DNA of 64,000 nt from an uncultured Oribacterium sp. (GTDB taxonomy: Bacteria > Bacillota > Clostridia > Lachnospirales > Lachnospiraceae), in contig CAMKKZ010000003.1 in NCBI GenBank assembly GCA_946413525.1, forward strand, positions 62,001 through 126,000, given 5' to 3'. This document shows, piece by piece, positions 1 through 8,336 of the stretch. The notes below the pieces were generated by a model. The model did no database searches. It saw only the letters and a program-made list of their open reading frames with translations, and was not told the origin of the DNA. How positions within the stretch are numbered: the first letter of the stretch is position 1; each line of letters begins with the position of its first letter. A program made the translations under genes and the position numbers.

Positions 1-1339
1 GGGCATTTTCATAGGTGACATTTCTATTATCCTCCTCATGCCCGATATCCCGGAAATGCTGCAGGACGGAGTCCTTGATATTGATTTCCCGCAGGGACGC
101 GCCGACGCCCTCGGCCAGAAGGAGCGCATTGCGATACGTCCTGTCCGTTGTCCCGAACGCCGGCATCGTTACGCAGATAATGTTCTCCTTTGGATAATCC
201 AAAAGCTCAAAGGCTTTGGCCGACGCAAGGAGCGCCAGCGTGGAGTCCAGGCCACCGCTCAGGCCAATGACGACGGAACGCTGCCCCGTATGCAAAAGCC
301 TCTTTTTCAGGCCGCTGGCCTGAATCATGAAAACAGCTTCACATCTCCTGCCGCGCTCCTTCGGATTACAGGGAACAAAGGGATTCGGTTCAATCAGGCG
401 GTCAAAACGGCTTGCCTTTTCGGCAGGGAGCGAGACGGGAATATGTACATAATCATCAAAGCTCTGCAGCTCCGCAGGATAAGTCGTCATCCTCTGGCGT
501 TCCTTCCGAAGCTTGTCAAGATCGACATCCGAAAAAAGAACATCCTTTCCGAAAGGGGGATTCTCCGCGAGGAGCAGGCCGTTTTCGGCAATCATATTAT
601 GTCCCGAAAAGACCAGGTCCTGAGTGGATTCCCCTTCTCCGGCATCCGCGTAAATATAAGCCGCCACCAGGCGGGAACTCAGGGATCTGACCATCTCCCG
701 GCGGTAATCCTCCTTGCCCACGGTCTCAGAGCTGGCGGAGCAGTTCGCGATCAGCATTGCCCCCGCCATCGCATGGCTTGCGGAAGGAGGGGATGGCATC
801 CACGCGTCCTCGCAAATCTCAGCCGCCATGGAAAAATCGGAATTCTCCTCCGCTGCCAAAATAATGTTCATGCCAAAAGGCACCTCGTACGACTCTCCGG
901 AAAACTTGTTGGAAAAGCCCAGCCAGCGGATCTCCTTGTCCCCTCTCGCAAACCACCTTGCTTCATAATACTCCGAATAATTCGGAATATACCGCTTCGG
1001 GATAAAGGCCAGCACCTGCCCTTGCTGGATGACGGCGGCTGTATTGTACAGCTTGCCCGAAGCAAAAAGCGGAAACCCGATAACGGAAAGTATGGGCAGC
1101 TCCCTGGTCTCATAGCAGATCCTGTCCAACGCATCCTTGGCCGCATCCAGCAGCGTCCCCTGCAGGAAAAGGTCCCCGCAGGTATAGCCCGTCACGCAAA
1201 GCTCCGGCAAAACCAGGACGCGGGCTCCCTGCCCGGCACAGTATTGGATCAGGCGAATAATCTCGGAGGCATTATGCTCCGTATCCGCCACCCTGATCTC
1301 CGGTGTTGCCGCAGCCACCTTCAAAAACCCGTCAATCAT
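1..1339 (-). CDS. nadE: Glutamine-dependent NAD(+) synthetase (partial, C-terminus beyond window)
   Basis: Last step of NAD synthesis: amidates deamido-NAD, with ammonia supplied by an N-terminal nitrilase-type glutaminase domain. Translating the minus strand from the ATG at 1339 gives 446 uninterrupted codons to the window edge; the two-domain family is usually about 640 residues. The glutaminase Glu lies in LPELCVTGYTCGDL, the Lys in FIPKRYIPNY and the Cys in AAEICEDAWMP; the synthetase P-loop SGGLDSTLALL follows. An ATG 5 bases upstream is out of frame and stops after two codons, so 1339 is preferred, preceded by a G-rich ribosome site. The 5' side is repeat DNA (R1). Very confident of family. 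Confidence 0.95.
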   Translation of the reverse strand, partial: MIDGFLKVAAATPEIRVADTEHNASEIIRLIQYCAGQGARVLVLPELCVTGYTCGDLFLQGTLLDAAKDALDRICYETRELPILSVIGFPLFASGKLYNTAAVIQQGQVLAFIPKRYIPNYSEYYEARWFARGDKEIRWLGFSNKFSGESYEVPFGMNIILAAEENSDFSMAAEICEDAWMPSPPSASHAMAGAMLIANCSASSETVGKEDYRREMVRSLSSRLVAAYIYADAGEGESTQDLVFSGHNMIAENGLLLAENPPFGKDVLFSDVDLDKLRKERQRMTTYPAELQSFDDYVHIPVSLPAEKASRFDRLIEPNPFVPCNPKERGRRCEAVFMIQASGLKKRLLHTGQRSVVIGLSGGLDSTLALLASAKAFELLDYPKENIICVTMPAFGTTDRTYRNALLLAEGVGASLREINIKDSVLQHFRDIGHEEDNRNVTYENA

Positions 1340-1384
1340 CCCATCCCCCCTGTTATCTATTTCAGTCAATAACTTTTTCAGCCA

Positions 1385-1416
1385 GCCATTCAGCACCCTC
1401 TGAATTTCATAAAATT
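1385..1416. repeat. R1 left-end fragment (decayed)
   Basis: The bases CATTCAGCACCCTCTGAATT resemble the left terminus and the start of the left palindrome arm of R1. No right end follows before the full R1 copy that starts at 1419, so this looks like a truncated older copy. Confidence 0.55.
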
Positions 1417-1418
1417 CC

Positions 1419-1581
1419 AGTAACTATTCAGCACCCTATTCGCAGTCGCCTTTGGCGACTTCATGCGCGCGTTCAGAGGCGCTCCGCGCCTTGTCCGCCC
1501 TCTGGATTTCCGAGAATTCCAAATGAAAAGCAAGCTTTCCATTTGGAATTCTCGGAAATCCAGAGGTGCTGAATAGTTACA
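1419..1581. repeat. R1 palindromic element, copy 1
   Basis: A 163-bp element that begins AGTAACTATTCAGCACCC and ends GGTGCTGAATAGTTACA, which are inverted repeats of each other. It is flanked by AATTCC (1413-1418) and AATTGC (1582-1587), a 5/6 match to a target duplication. Inside are hairpins GTCGCC-TTT-GGCGAC and GGCGC-TCC-GCGCC, then a 27-bp perfectly paired palindrome around an AAAAGC-AA-GCTTTC apex. It lies between the converging 3' end region of guaB and the start of nadE. No coding capacity. Confidence 0.85.
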
Positions 1582-1596
1582 AATTGCAAATCGAGG

Positions 1597-1699
1597 ACTT
1601 GATTGTTATTTCGTTTTCAATTTTGTTCTAATGAAAAACTTGATTGTTGTTTGCTTTTCATAATGAAGAGCTTGATTATTATTTGATTTTCATTAGGAA
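1597..1699. repeat. AT-rich degenerate tandem repeat downstream of guaB
   Basis: Three imperfect units begin (A/G)CTTGATT(G/A)TT(A/G)TTT and end with a TTTTCAT(A)ATGAA-like segment; unit length drifts from about 41 to 30 bp. It lies just past the guaB stop (minus strand) and has no clear terminator hairpin of its own. Confidence 0.6.
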
Positions 1700-1767
1700 T
1701 ACTCCAAAATACGGCAGATGGAAAAGGATCGGAACGCTCCGAAACGCCCTGAAAGCCAAATCCTTCC

Positions 1768-3246
<1,479 letters not shown>

Positions 3247-3286
3247 TCAAAAACAAAGAAAATCTGCAACGAAAAAAATTTTATCT

Positions 3287-3315
3287 ACTATACCATAAAG
3301 GGCAGTCAAAATCAA
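3287..3315 (-). promoter_or_regulatory. Sigma-A promoter of guaB
   Basis: On the minus strand TTGATT (3310-3315), a 17-bp spacer and TATAGT (3287-3292). Transcription would start near 3280, leaving a leader of about 45 nt before the guaB start. Confidence 0.75.
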
Positions 3316-3459
3316 CCGCCCTCATCCCTATGGCGAATAACGGCTGCCAAAACTGCCGCGAGCATGGCAGGCCCTGCTGCCCTTATTCCCAGGTTTGACT
3401 GCAGCACAAGGAATGCTGCGGTCAAATCCTGAAAAACATGCCTGATGCATAGTTTATTC

Positions 3460-3954
3460 CTACAGCATCCCTGAAACCTTGGAGGGCGAATGCTGCCTCA
3501 TCTCCCGGAGAAGCTTCTCCGGCATGTCAATATAAACCAGGTATTTCTGTCCGTTCCGCTGGTAAATATAAGCATATTTCCGCTCATCCCCGCCCTTTCC
3601 GGAGTAATCCTTTACAACGGAGGACGACACAGCGGCTTTCACCTCGGGGAGCGAAACTGGTCCCACAAGAAGCAGTTCTTCATTGTTTGTATCAAGCACG
3701 GACTTCCTGCTGGATTTGTTAAGTATTTTTTCAATGGAAAAGGAGCCGCCAATGTAAAGATACTCATATTCCACGCTCATATTAAGCCATGCCTGGTATG
3801 TCAGGAAAAGGAGCGGCAGCAGGATCAACATGCCCCAGAAAGAGGAAAGAGCCAGCAGGACACAGCAAAGATCAAGGGCAAGCAATATGACAAAAAGCGC
3901 TTTCCATAATACCGGGTTCTCCCCCTTCACAAGATGTTCCACATAGTTATCCAT
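3460..3954 (-). CDS. Small membrane protein of unknown function (DUF6106-like, tentative)
   Basis: 164 residues from the ATG at 3954, which has a GGGGGA ribosome site; the open frame extends further upstream but only through repeat DNA. A charged N-terminus (MDNYVEHLVKGENPVLW) is followed by a hydrophobic hairpin of two membrane segments at about residues 18-65, then a soluble domain with LYIGG, KSVLDTNNEELLLVGP and a YIYQRNGQKYLVYIDMPE strand near the end. From memory this resembles the small Clostridia family called DUF6106; I cannot check it. It lies downstream of the DUF4157 gene, separated by a tandem repeat, and no function can be assigned. Confidence 0.75.
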   Translation of the reverse strand: MDNYVEHLVKGENPVLWKALFVILLALDLCCVLLALSSFWGMLILLPLLFLTYQAWLNMSVEYEYLYIGGSFSIEKILNKSSRKSVLDTNNEELLLVGPVSLPEVKAAVSSSVVKDYSGKGGDERKYAYIYQRNGQKYLVYIDMPEKLLREMRQHSPSKVSGML

Positions 3955-4033
3955 TATTCCCCCTTTCTGCCCATGAAAGTAATCCCAATTCGTGATCATG
4001 TAATGAAGCGTCAGGGCGTTCCGGGATCTGCCG

Positions 4034-4186
4034 CCCAGAACCTGTCCCAGCCTCCCGTAATCCGAAACCGCGTCCCACCGCCGGCCCGGAGGGCACCATT
4101 GCATCTCATGCCCTCGCCGCCCCGGAGGGCACCATTGCATCTTATGCCCTCGCCGGCCCGGAAAACATCATTGCGTCTTATGCCTA
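4034..4186. repeat. Tandem repeat derived from the neighbouring DUF4157 gene
   Basis: About three units of roughly 36 bp share GGAGGGCACCATTGCATCT and ATGCCCTCGCCG. The left part (about 4034-4110) closely resembles an internal piece of the DUF4157 gene at about 4928-4997, which encodes AEYGRLGQVL; translated here on the minus strand it reads SDYGRLGQVL. This looks like a duplicated gene fragment that was then amplified. It directly abuts the 3' end of the DUF4157 gene. Confidence 0.7.
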
Positions 4187-5953
4187 TTCCAGCCGCTGCT
4201 TCGCCTCCATGTACATCCTTACTAACCTTTTCTTTTCCTCCGGGTCGCCCCCGGCGCCCATTTCCTTGAGCTTATCATAATAAATCCTGGCTATGATTGC
4301 CATCGTCTTCGGATCCGCCGAGGTGCTGTCAAGACCCAGCCCGGAAGTCCTGGCCTGCCTCGCCAACGCGCCGATTTCATCGCTCCGATAACTCCACCTT
4401 TCCTTTGAGCTCGATGTCCCGGCGGGGCCGGAAGGCTGCGTAGGGGCGGATGACGCGGGACGCGCCCCGGCCTCCGCGAAACCGGGAACGACCGTGTCCC
4501 GAAGGGCCCTCACCTCGTCGTCCATCGCCTTTCCATTCTGGGGAAAGATTCCCAGGTTGACTTTCTTTATGGCCTCATTGCTGGAGCGCAGGGCAAAGGA
4601 TCCGGACTGCAATTGCCTCTTGCTGTCAGGCACGGTCACCATGGGCATAAGTGCCCGCAGCAGGGTACTTTTCCCTACGAAGGATCTGGCCGCCTCCTCA
4701 TCCGAAAAGATTTCCGGCATGGAATCCCTCAGCCGTCCCATGAATTGGCCGTTATAATCCCGAAGCTCGGAAATGCTGTCCCCCATCAGGGCGGGCATTT
4801 CCCTGATCATCTTGGCTCCACGAGCACTGACTGCATCCTGGAAGCCCTCATCCCCCGCTGCCAGTCCCTTGGGTCCCTTCTCCTCCAGGATTTTCTTCCT
4901 GAGTTTCTCCGCGGGCCTCTCGCTCAGAACCTGCCCCAGCCTCCCGTATTCCGCAATCGCGCCCCCATTGCCGCCCCGGAAGGCATCATTCTGCAATGTG
5001 GACATATAATCCAGATACGCCTGCCGGTCTCCGCCCAGGTCCCCCGGAGAGCTTTTTTCATGAAAGCTTTTGATATGGCTGACCATGTTCCCCAGGGTAC
5101 GATCCATGACAAATCTTCTGCTGGCTTCGCCGGCGCCATAAAGCATCGCCATGTTTTCCCTGCTCAGGACGGCTTTGTCCTTACCGCTAAGCCCCGCCAT
5201 GATCTTTTCGAATTTGCGTTTTTCGAAACGCCCCCCTTTGCCCGAGAGAATCCTTTCCACCGCCTTCGGTCCCAGGCTCGCCAGCTTTCTGTTGTATTCG
5301 GCCGCCTCCTCTTCCGGACTTTTCGGCTTCATCTGCACGCCGCCCGCCGGGGCGGAAACCGTCGGGACGCCGCCCTGCACCATGCCTTGCTGCAAGGTAT
5401 GCACCAGTTCATGTGCCGCCACGCCGGGATCGAAGCCGCCGGAACCGAAATAAACATCCAGCCCGCTCGTATACGCCCTGGCGCCCATGGCATCTGCCCT
5501 GTCCATGGAATTCTCATCCATATGGAATCGGACGCCAGAAAAATCCGCGCCAAGCCTGGCTCCCATGGCTGCCTTCACGGCATCAGGGCCGCCGGAAGAA
5601 ACCGCCCCGGAAAGGCGGTCGGCCTCCCATTCCGCCGCCGGAATCTGTGACTGCCCCACTTCCCGGGGAGCTTTCTGTTCCGGGGAATCATGCGCGTCAG
5701 AAAGGCCGTTCCCCGACATAAATCCCGGAGCCGTTAAAGGATTCCCGAACCGTTCCGAAAGCTCCTTTCGGATAAGCCCCCCCGGCTGCTCTGAAATGCC
5801 CATGGCCACGCCCATAGCGGAATTCCCCATATTTCCCATGGAAGCCATGGCTGCGGAGCTGCCGGGCGCGAAAGCCGGATCCTGATTCAAATTCCGGTCC
5901 GCACCGCGAATACTGCTTTTCTTTTGTCTCATCAATTCGAAATATGCCGACAT
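4184..5953 (-). CDS. DUF4157 (eCIS-core toxin-type) protein with HELVH motif
   Basis: 589 residues. Residues about 105-195 match the DUF4157 pattern: a VKAAMGARLGADFSGVRFH strand, ...ARAYTSGLDVYFG, then AAHELVHTLQQG with a zinc-protease HExxH motif (HELVH, 181-185). DUF4157 domains typically occur near the N-terminus of proteins linked to extracellular contractile injection systems, or in secreted metalloprotease toxins. The N-terminal 100 residues are Gly/Met/Ser-rich and disordered-looking; the C-terminal 390 residues are mostly alpha-helical and unrecognised, and could be an effector or scaffold. No signal peptide, and no sheath, tube or baseplate genes nearby. The start at 5953 has AGGAGG supplied by the end of an R2 repeat. 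Confidence 0.8.
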   Translation of the reverse strand: MSAYFELMRQKKSSIRGADRNLNQDPAFAPGSSAAMASMGNMGNSAMGVAMGISEQPGGLIRKELSERFGNPLTAPGFMSGNGLSDAHDSPEQKAPREVGQSQIPAAEWEADRLSGAVSSGGPDAVKAAMGARLGADFSGVRFHMDENSMDRADAMGARAYTSGLDVYFGSGGFDPGVAAHELVHTLQQGMVQGGVPTVSAPAGGVQMKPKSPEEEAAEYNRKLASLGPKAVERILSGKGGRFEKRKFEKIMAGLSGKDKAVLSRENMAMLYGAGEASRRFVMDRTLGNMVSHIKSFHEKSSPGDLGGDRQAYLDYMSTLQNDAFRGGNGGAIAEYGRLGQVLSERPAEKLRKKILEEKGPKGLAAGDEGFQDAVSARGAKMIREMPALMGDSISELRDYNGQFMGRLRDSMPEIFSDEEAARSFVGKSTLLRALMPMVTVPDSKRQLQSGSFALRSSNEAIKKVNLGIFPQNGKAMDDEVRALRDTVVPGFAEAGARPASSAPTQPSGPAGTSSSKERWSYRSDEIGALARQARTSGLGLDSTSADPKTMAIIARIYYDKLKEMGAGGDPEEKKRLVRMYMEAKQRLE

Positions 5954-5965
5954 TTCTTAAATCCT

Positions 5966-6043
5966 CCTCTATTAAAATGGTTTTTTGGCCGCTTTAATTC
6001 CTGACAAACAGCTGAGGCATCGCAGGCTACACGGCTCCTTATT
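5966..6043 (-). repeat. R2 repeat, one unit, upstream of the DUF4157 gene
   Basis: Read on the minus strand it begins GGAGCCGTGTAGCC and ends TTAATAGAGGAGG, whose last bases are the ribosome site of the DUF4157 gene. The unit has the features common to all copies: GCGAT(A/G)CC hairpin loop region, CTGTTTGTC, an AATTAAA block and an AAAAACC block. Confidence 0.75.
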
Positions 6044-6138
6044 CGTCAGGGCGGAGCCTGGCCGCCCTGCTTCTGTGACATATGGAGGGACGCCGCATCA
6101 GTCAGGCCTCTTCGGCAGGGGATCTTTTTCCATTCAAC

Positions 6139-6713
6139 TTACAGTCCCGTCCCCATCCTTTCAGGATGAAACACCTCGTCAAAGCGCTCCGCGGAGAGGA
6201 AACCAAGCCGCAGGCATGCCTCTTTGAGGGAAATATTCTCATTATATGCAAGCTTCGCGGTTTTCGCGGCATTCTCATAACCGATGTACGGATTAAGTAT
6301 GAAAAGCAAGCTTTTCATACTTAATTTGTGCCGCTGGCGCGACACAAATGGGACTCAACGCCTGCGGCATTAAGTCAAAGGATGGTCACAAGCATCAGGG
6401 AATTATGCAGATTCCTGCTCATCTTCTCCCTGTCGGCCACAATGCCCGCCGCGCAGTTCGTATTGAAGGATTGAATGGATTCCGAGAGCAGCCGGACGGA
6501 CTGGAGGAAATTGTACGCAAGGACCGGCATGAAGACATTAAGTTCAAAATTCCCCTGGGAGGCCGCGATGCCTATGGCGGCATCATTGCCCATGACCTGG
6601 ACCGCCACCATTGTGACCTGCTCGCACTGGGTCGGGTTCACCTTCCCCGGCATGATGGAGCTGCCCGGCTCGTTCTCCGGAATGCGGATCTCGCCCAGCC
6701 CGCAGCGCGGCCC
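6139..6713 (-). pseudogene. fumC: Class II fumarase remnant interrupted by an R3 element
   Basis: On the minus strand 6713-6378 reads [19 protein letters not shown], then the family signature [16 protein letters not shown], and runs to [10 protein letters not shown], where TGA follows. The next part, 6297-6139, reads LNPYIGYENAAKTAKLAYNE and the normal C-terminal domain to a natural stop. Together this is roughly the last third of fumarate hydratase. An 80-bp R3 element plus one CTT triplet (83 bp) separates the parts; removing them restores the frame exactly (LVTI-L-NPYIG). The first two thirds of the gene are missing upstream of 6713. The remnant cannot make an active enzyme because the N-terminal and most of the central helical domain are lost. 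Confidence 0.9.
6298..6377 (-). repeat. R3 three-hairpin element inside the fumarase remnant
   Basis: 80 bp flanked by AAG on both sides (6295-6297, 6378-6380). In element orientation it contains GACTTAATGCC/GGCGTTGAGTC, TTTGTGTCGC/GCGGCACAAA and a TATGAAAAGC/GCTTTTCATA hairpin. Orientation is opposite to the other full copies in this window. Excision together with one AAG/CTT gives an uninterrupted fumarase frame, so this is a bona fide insertion. Confidence 0.88.
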
Positions 6714-6881
6714 GCCATACCCTGTCGCCCTGCTATGCCGGCCATGCTCGGGCTGAGCGCCCCTCACGCAGCACGGCCTGCCATATCCTGTCCCCTATTA
6801 AATTGATATGCAAATAGACCGGCTTTTCAGGCTTTCCATCATGTCCAGCACCCAGTCCGGCGCAAATATTTTCCCTGATAT
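6714..6881. other. Rearranged junction with partial duplications
   Basis: Two kinds of short duplication are visible. The stretch about 6711-6738 (GGCCCGCCATACCCTGTC) recurs imperfectly at about 6768-6795. The last 49 bp or so of the RraA-like gene (about 6889-6937) recur at about 6817-6865, so the minus strand reads APDWVLDMM twice, the second time outside the gene. The DNA between the RraA-like gene and the fumarase remnant is therefore scar tissue from deletion and duplication. Confidence 0.7.
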
Positions 6882-7601
6882 TCAGGTGGACCGGCTTTTC
6901 AGTCTTTTCATCATGTCCAACACCCAGTCCGGCGCAAGAATCGGAAGCTCCGTGCCATTTTTCCTGGCCTCCCGGTAAGCTTCTATGGTTTCCCTGCGCT
7001 TCCCTTCATAAACCTGCTTTTCCTCTGCCGCGGCCAGCACCGCCTCGATATGCTCTCTCGGGATGACGCAGACCCCATCGGAATCGCCCATGACCAGATC
7101 CCCCGGCAACACCCTTGTGCCCGCGCAGAGGATCGGCGTGTTAATATTGCCCTCATCCTTTTTGATGGGGGCACAGGGCATAAAGCCCCTGGAATAAACA
7201 GGGAAGCCCAGCTCAATATTCCCGTCACGGTCCCTCGTATAACCATCGACGACCATCCCCCTGAAACCAACCGCCTGACAGGCTCCCATGAGCAAGTCGC
7301 CAAAATAAGCCCTCTTCGCGTAGGCCTTCCCGTCAATCACCATCACATAGCCGGCCGCCTCGAAGCTATAACTCGCCACATGAATCGGAAAATTATCCCC
7401 ATTATCCGTTTCTACGGTAAGGGCGGTGCCGACAACGCGCATCCCCCTGTCCACTGGCTTGATATCCGCATCCATGCAGCCCTCGTTCGGAAGCTCGATT
7501 CCAGCCTTTTTCAAACCATCCAGGAGAAGCGCAACACTTAACTTTTCCGCCCTTTTGATCAATTCCTCCGGCAAAAGAGGCGCGCACGGTTTAATCATCA
7601 T
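6882..7601 (-). CDS. RraA/HMG-aldolase family protein
   Basis: 239 residues, typical for the family that includes 4-hydroxy-4-methyl-2-oxoglutarate aldolase (a divalent-metal-dependent retro-aldol enzyme) and the RNase E regulator RraA. The signature GMVVDGYTRD, the GDLLMGA loop and GDLVMGDSDGVCVIP are all present. A C-terminal extension (KQVYEGKRRETIEAYR...) is seen in aldolase-like members. As this group lacks a typical RNase E, a metabolic role is more likely. MM at the start leaves two choices; the second ATG (7598) is better spaced from GGAAGG. Upstream lie an inverted repeat and a 27-bp operator-like array. Substrate unknown. Confidence 0.85.
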   Translation of the reverse strand: MMIKPCAPLLPEELIKRAEKLSVALLLDGLKKAGIELPNEGCMDADIKPVDRGMRVVGTALTVETDNGDNFPIHVASYSFEAAGYVMVIDGKAYAKRAYFGDLLMGACQAVGFRGMVVDGYTRDRDGNIELGFPVYSRGFMPCAPIKKDEGNINTPILCAGTRVLPGDLVMGDSDGVCVIPREHIEAVLAAAEEKQVYEGKRRETIEAYREARKNGTELPILAPDWVLDMMKRLKSRST

Positions 7602-7630
7602 TCCTTCCTTTCCACCCGAATCCTTAACAA

Positions 7631-7647
7631 TTAACCGCGTTGGTTAA
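7631..7647. promoter_or_regulatory. Perfect inverted repeat upstream of the RraA-like gene
   Basis: TTAACC, five bases, GGTTAA, about 30 bp upstream of the gene start. Size and symmetry fit a GntR/LacI-type operator, which is inference. Confidence 0.45.
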
Positions 7648-7648
7648 A

Positions 7649-7796
7649 TTGATTTCGATATTATTTTTCATTACATTGATATCGTTAATGTCTTTCATTA
7701 CATTGATATCGTTAATATATTTGGTTATGTTGATATCGTTAATGTTTTTGGTCATATCGATTTCATTAATGTTCTGATTTCAATGAGGTCATTAAT
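7649..7796. repeat. 27-bp-period array of TTGATATCGTTAAT boxes
   Basis: Exact TTGATATCGTTAAT occurs at 7676, 7703 and 7730, i.e. every 27 bp; weaker versions in phase start at 7649, 7757 and about 7783. The intervening bases vary (TTACA, TTATG, TCATA), so the box is the conserved part. It lies 50-200 bp upstream of the RraA-like gene and may be a cooperative operator array. Confidence 0.7.
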
Positions 7797-7899
7797 CATG
7801 TCGATTCCATGAATTAAGTTGATTATATTGATATTTGTATATTATAATAATTTCAATGCATCTGTTCAGCATCTTTTCTCACAATCTCCTTTCGTTTTT

Positions 7900-7950
7900 T
7901 GACCTGGTGCTGCAGGCATTGACATCCCGTTTATGGCACGTCAGCGGCAT
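7900..7950 (+). repeat. Decayed R3 copy (stems I and II only)
   Basis: GACCTGGTGCTGCAGGCATTG followed by TTTATGGCACGTCAGCGGCA aligns with the first two stem-loops of R3 with many mismatches; the third hairpin is absent. Confidence 0.55.
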
Positions 7951-7957
7951 TATACTT

Positions 7958-8037
7958 TGACTTGATGCCAAAGGCATTGAATCCCATTTGTGTCGCGCCA
8001 GCGGCACAGACGAAGTATGAAAAGCTTGCTTTTCATA
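7958..8037 (+). repeat. R3 three-hairpin element, full copy
   Basis: 80 bp, TGACTTGATGCC at the left and GCTTTTCATA at the right, flanked by CTT on both sides (7955-7957, 8038-8040). Stem III AAGTATGAAAAGC/GCTTTTCATACTT is perfect when the flanking CTT is included. Confidence 0.85.
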
Positions 8038-8249
8038 CTTCCACGTAATTTTATATGATTATAGCAACCATTATCAATTTATATCAATACATAGCTGCGA
8101 AAAAATCGTTCGTCCAGGCCTCATTTATCAGAATGGGTTTTACCGCTCTGCGTGCTGACATAGCGAACCGCCCGCAGGGCAAATCGGCCCGACTGTACAG
8201 TTCGTACATCAATACTTGTTCTAAGCAGAACGTCAAAAAATCAAACTGC

Positions 8250-8320
8250 CATTGCAAGCTTTCCACAATCTTTCCATTTGAAATTCTGTAAAATCCAAAG
8301 GGGCTGAATAGTTGCAAATC
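8250..8320 (+). repeat. R1 right-half fragment
   Basis: GCAAGCTTTCC, a decayed right arm, then GGGGCTGAATAGTTGCA match the apex, right arm and right end of R1. The left half is missing. The end lies about 15 bp upstream of the gene at 8337. Confidence 0.65.
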
Positions 8321-8336
8321 AGGAAGGAGGCATTAA

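Larger units (their letters stand above)
7797..8336. other. Gene-free repeat-rich interval
   Basis: No supported gene. It holds AT-rich DNA to about 7865, a decayed R3 (7900-7950), a full R3 (7958-8037), a segment at about 8135-8200 (ACCGCTCTG...CTGACATAGCGAACCGCCCGC) that recurs at about 20891-20941, and the right half of an R1 element (about 8250-8320). Confidence 0.7.

Noticed and set aside
38..1372. Long plus-strand open frame opposite nadE
   Set aside because: Its translation is Arg/Pro-rich and matches nothing; the minus strand encodes a clear NAD synthetase through the same interval.
1419..1581. Integron attC site
   Set aside because: Structure conserved better than sequence is reminiscent, but the ends lack the RYYYAAC/GTTRRRY boxes, there is a 6-bp target duplication, and no integron integrase is present.
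8055..8291. Small open frames in the 7797-8336 interval
   Set aside because: They run through R3 and R1 debris, lack ribosome sites and show no conserved sequence.
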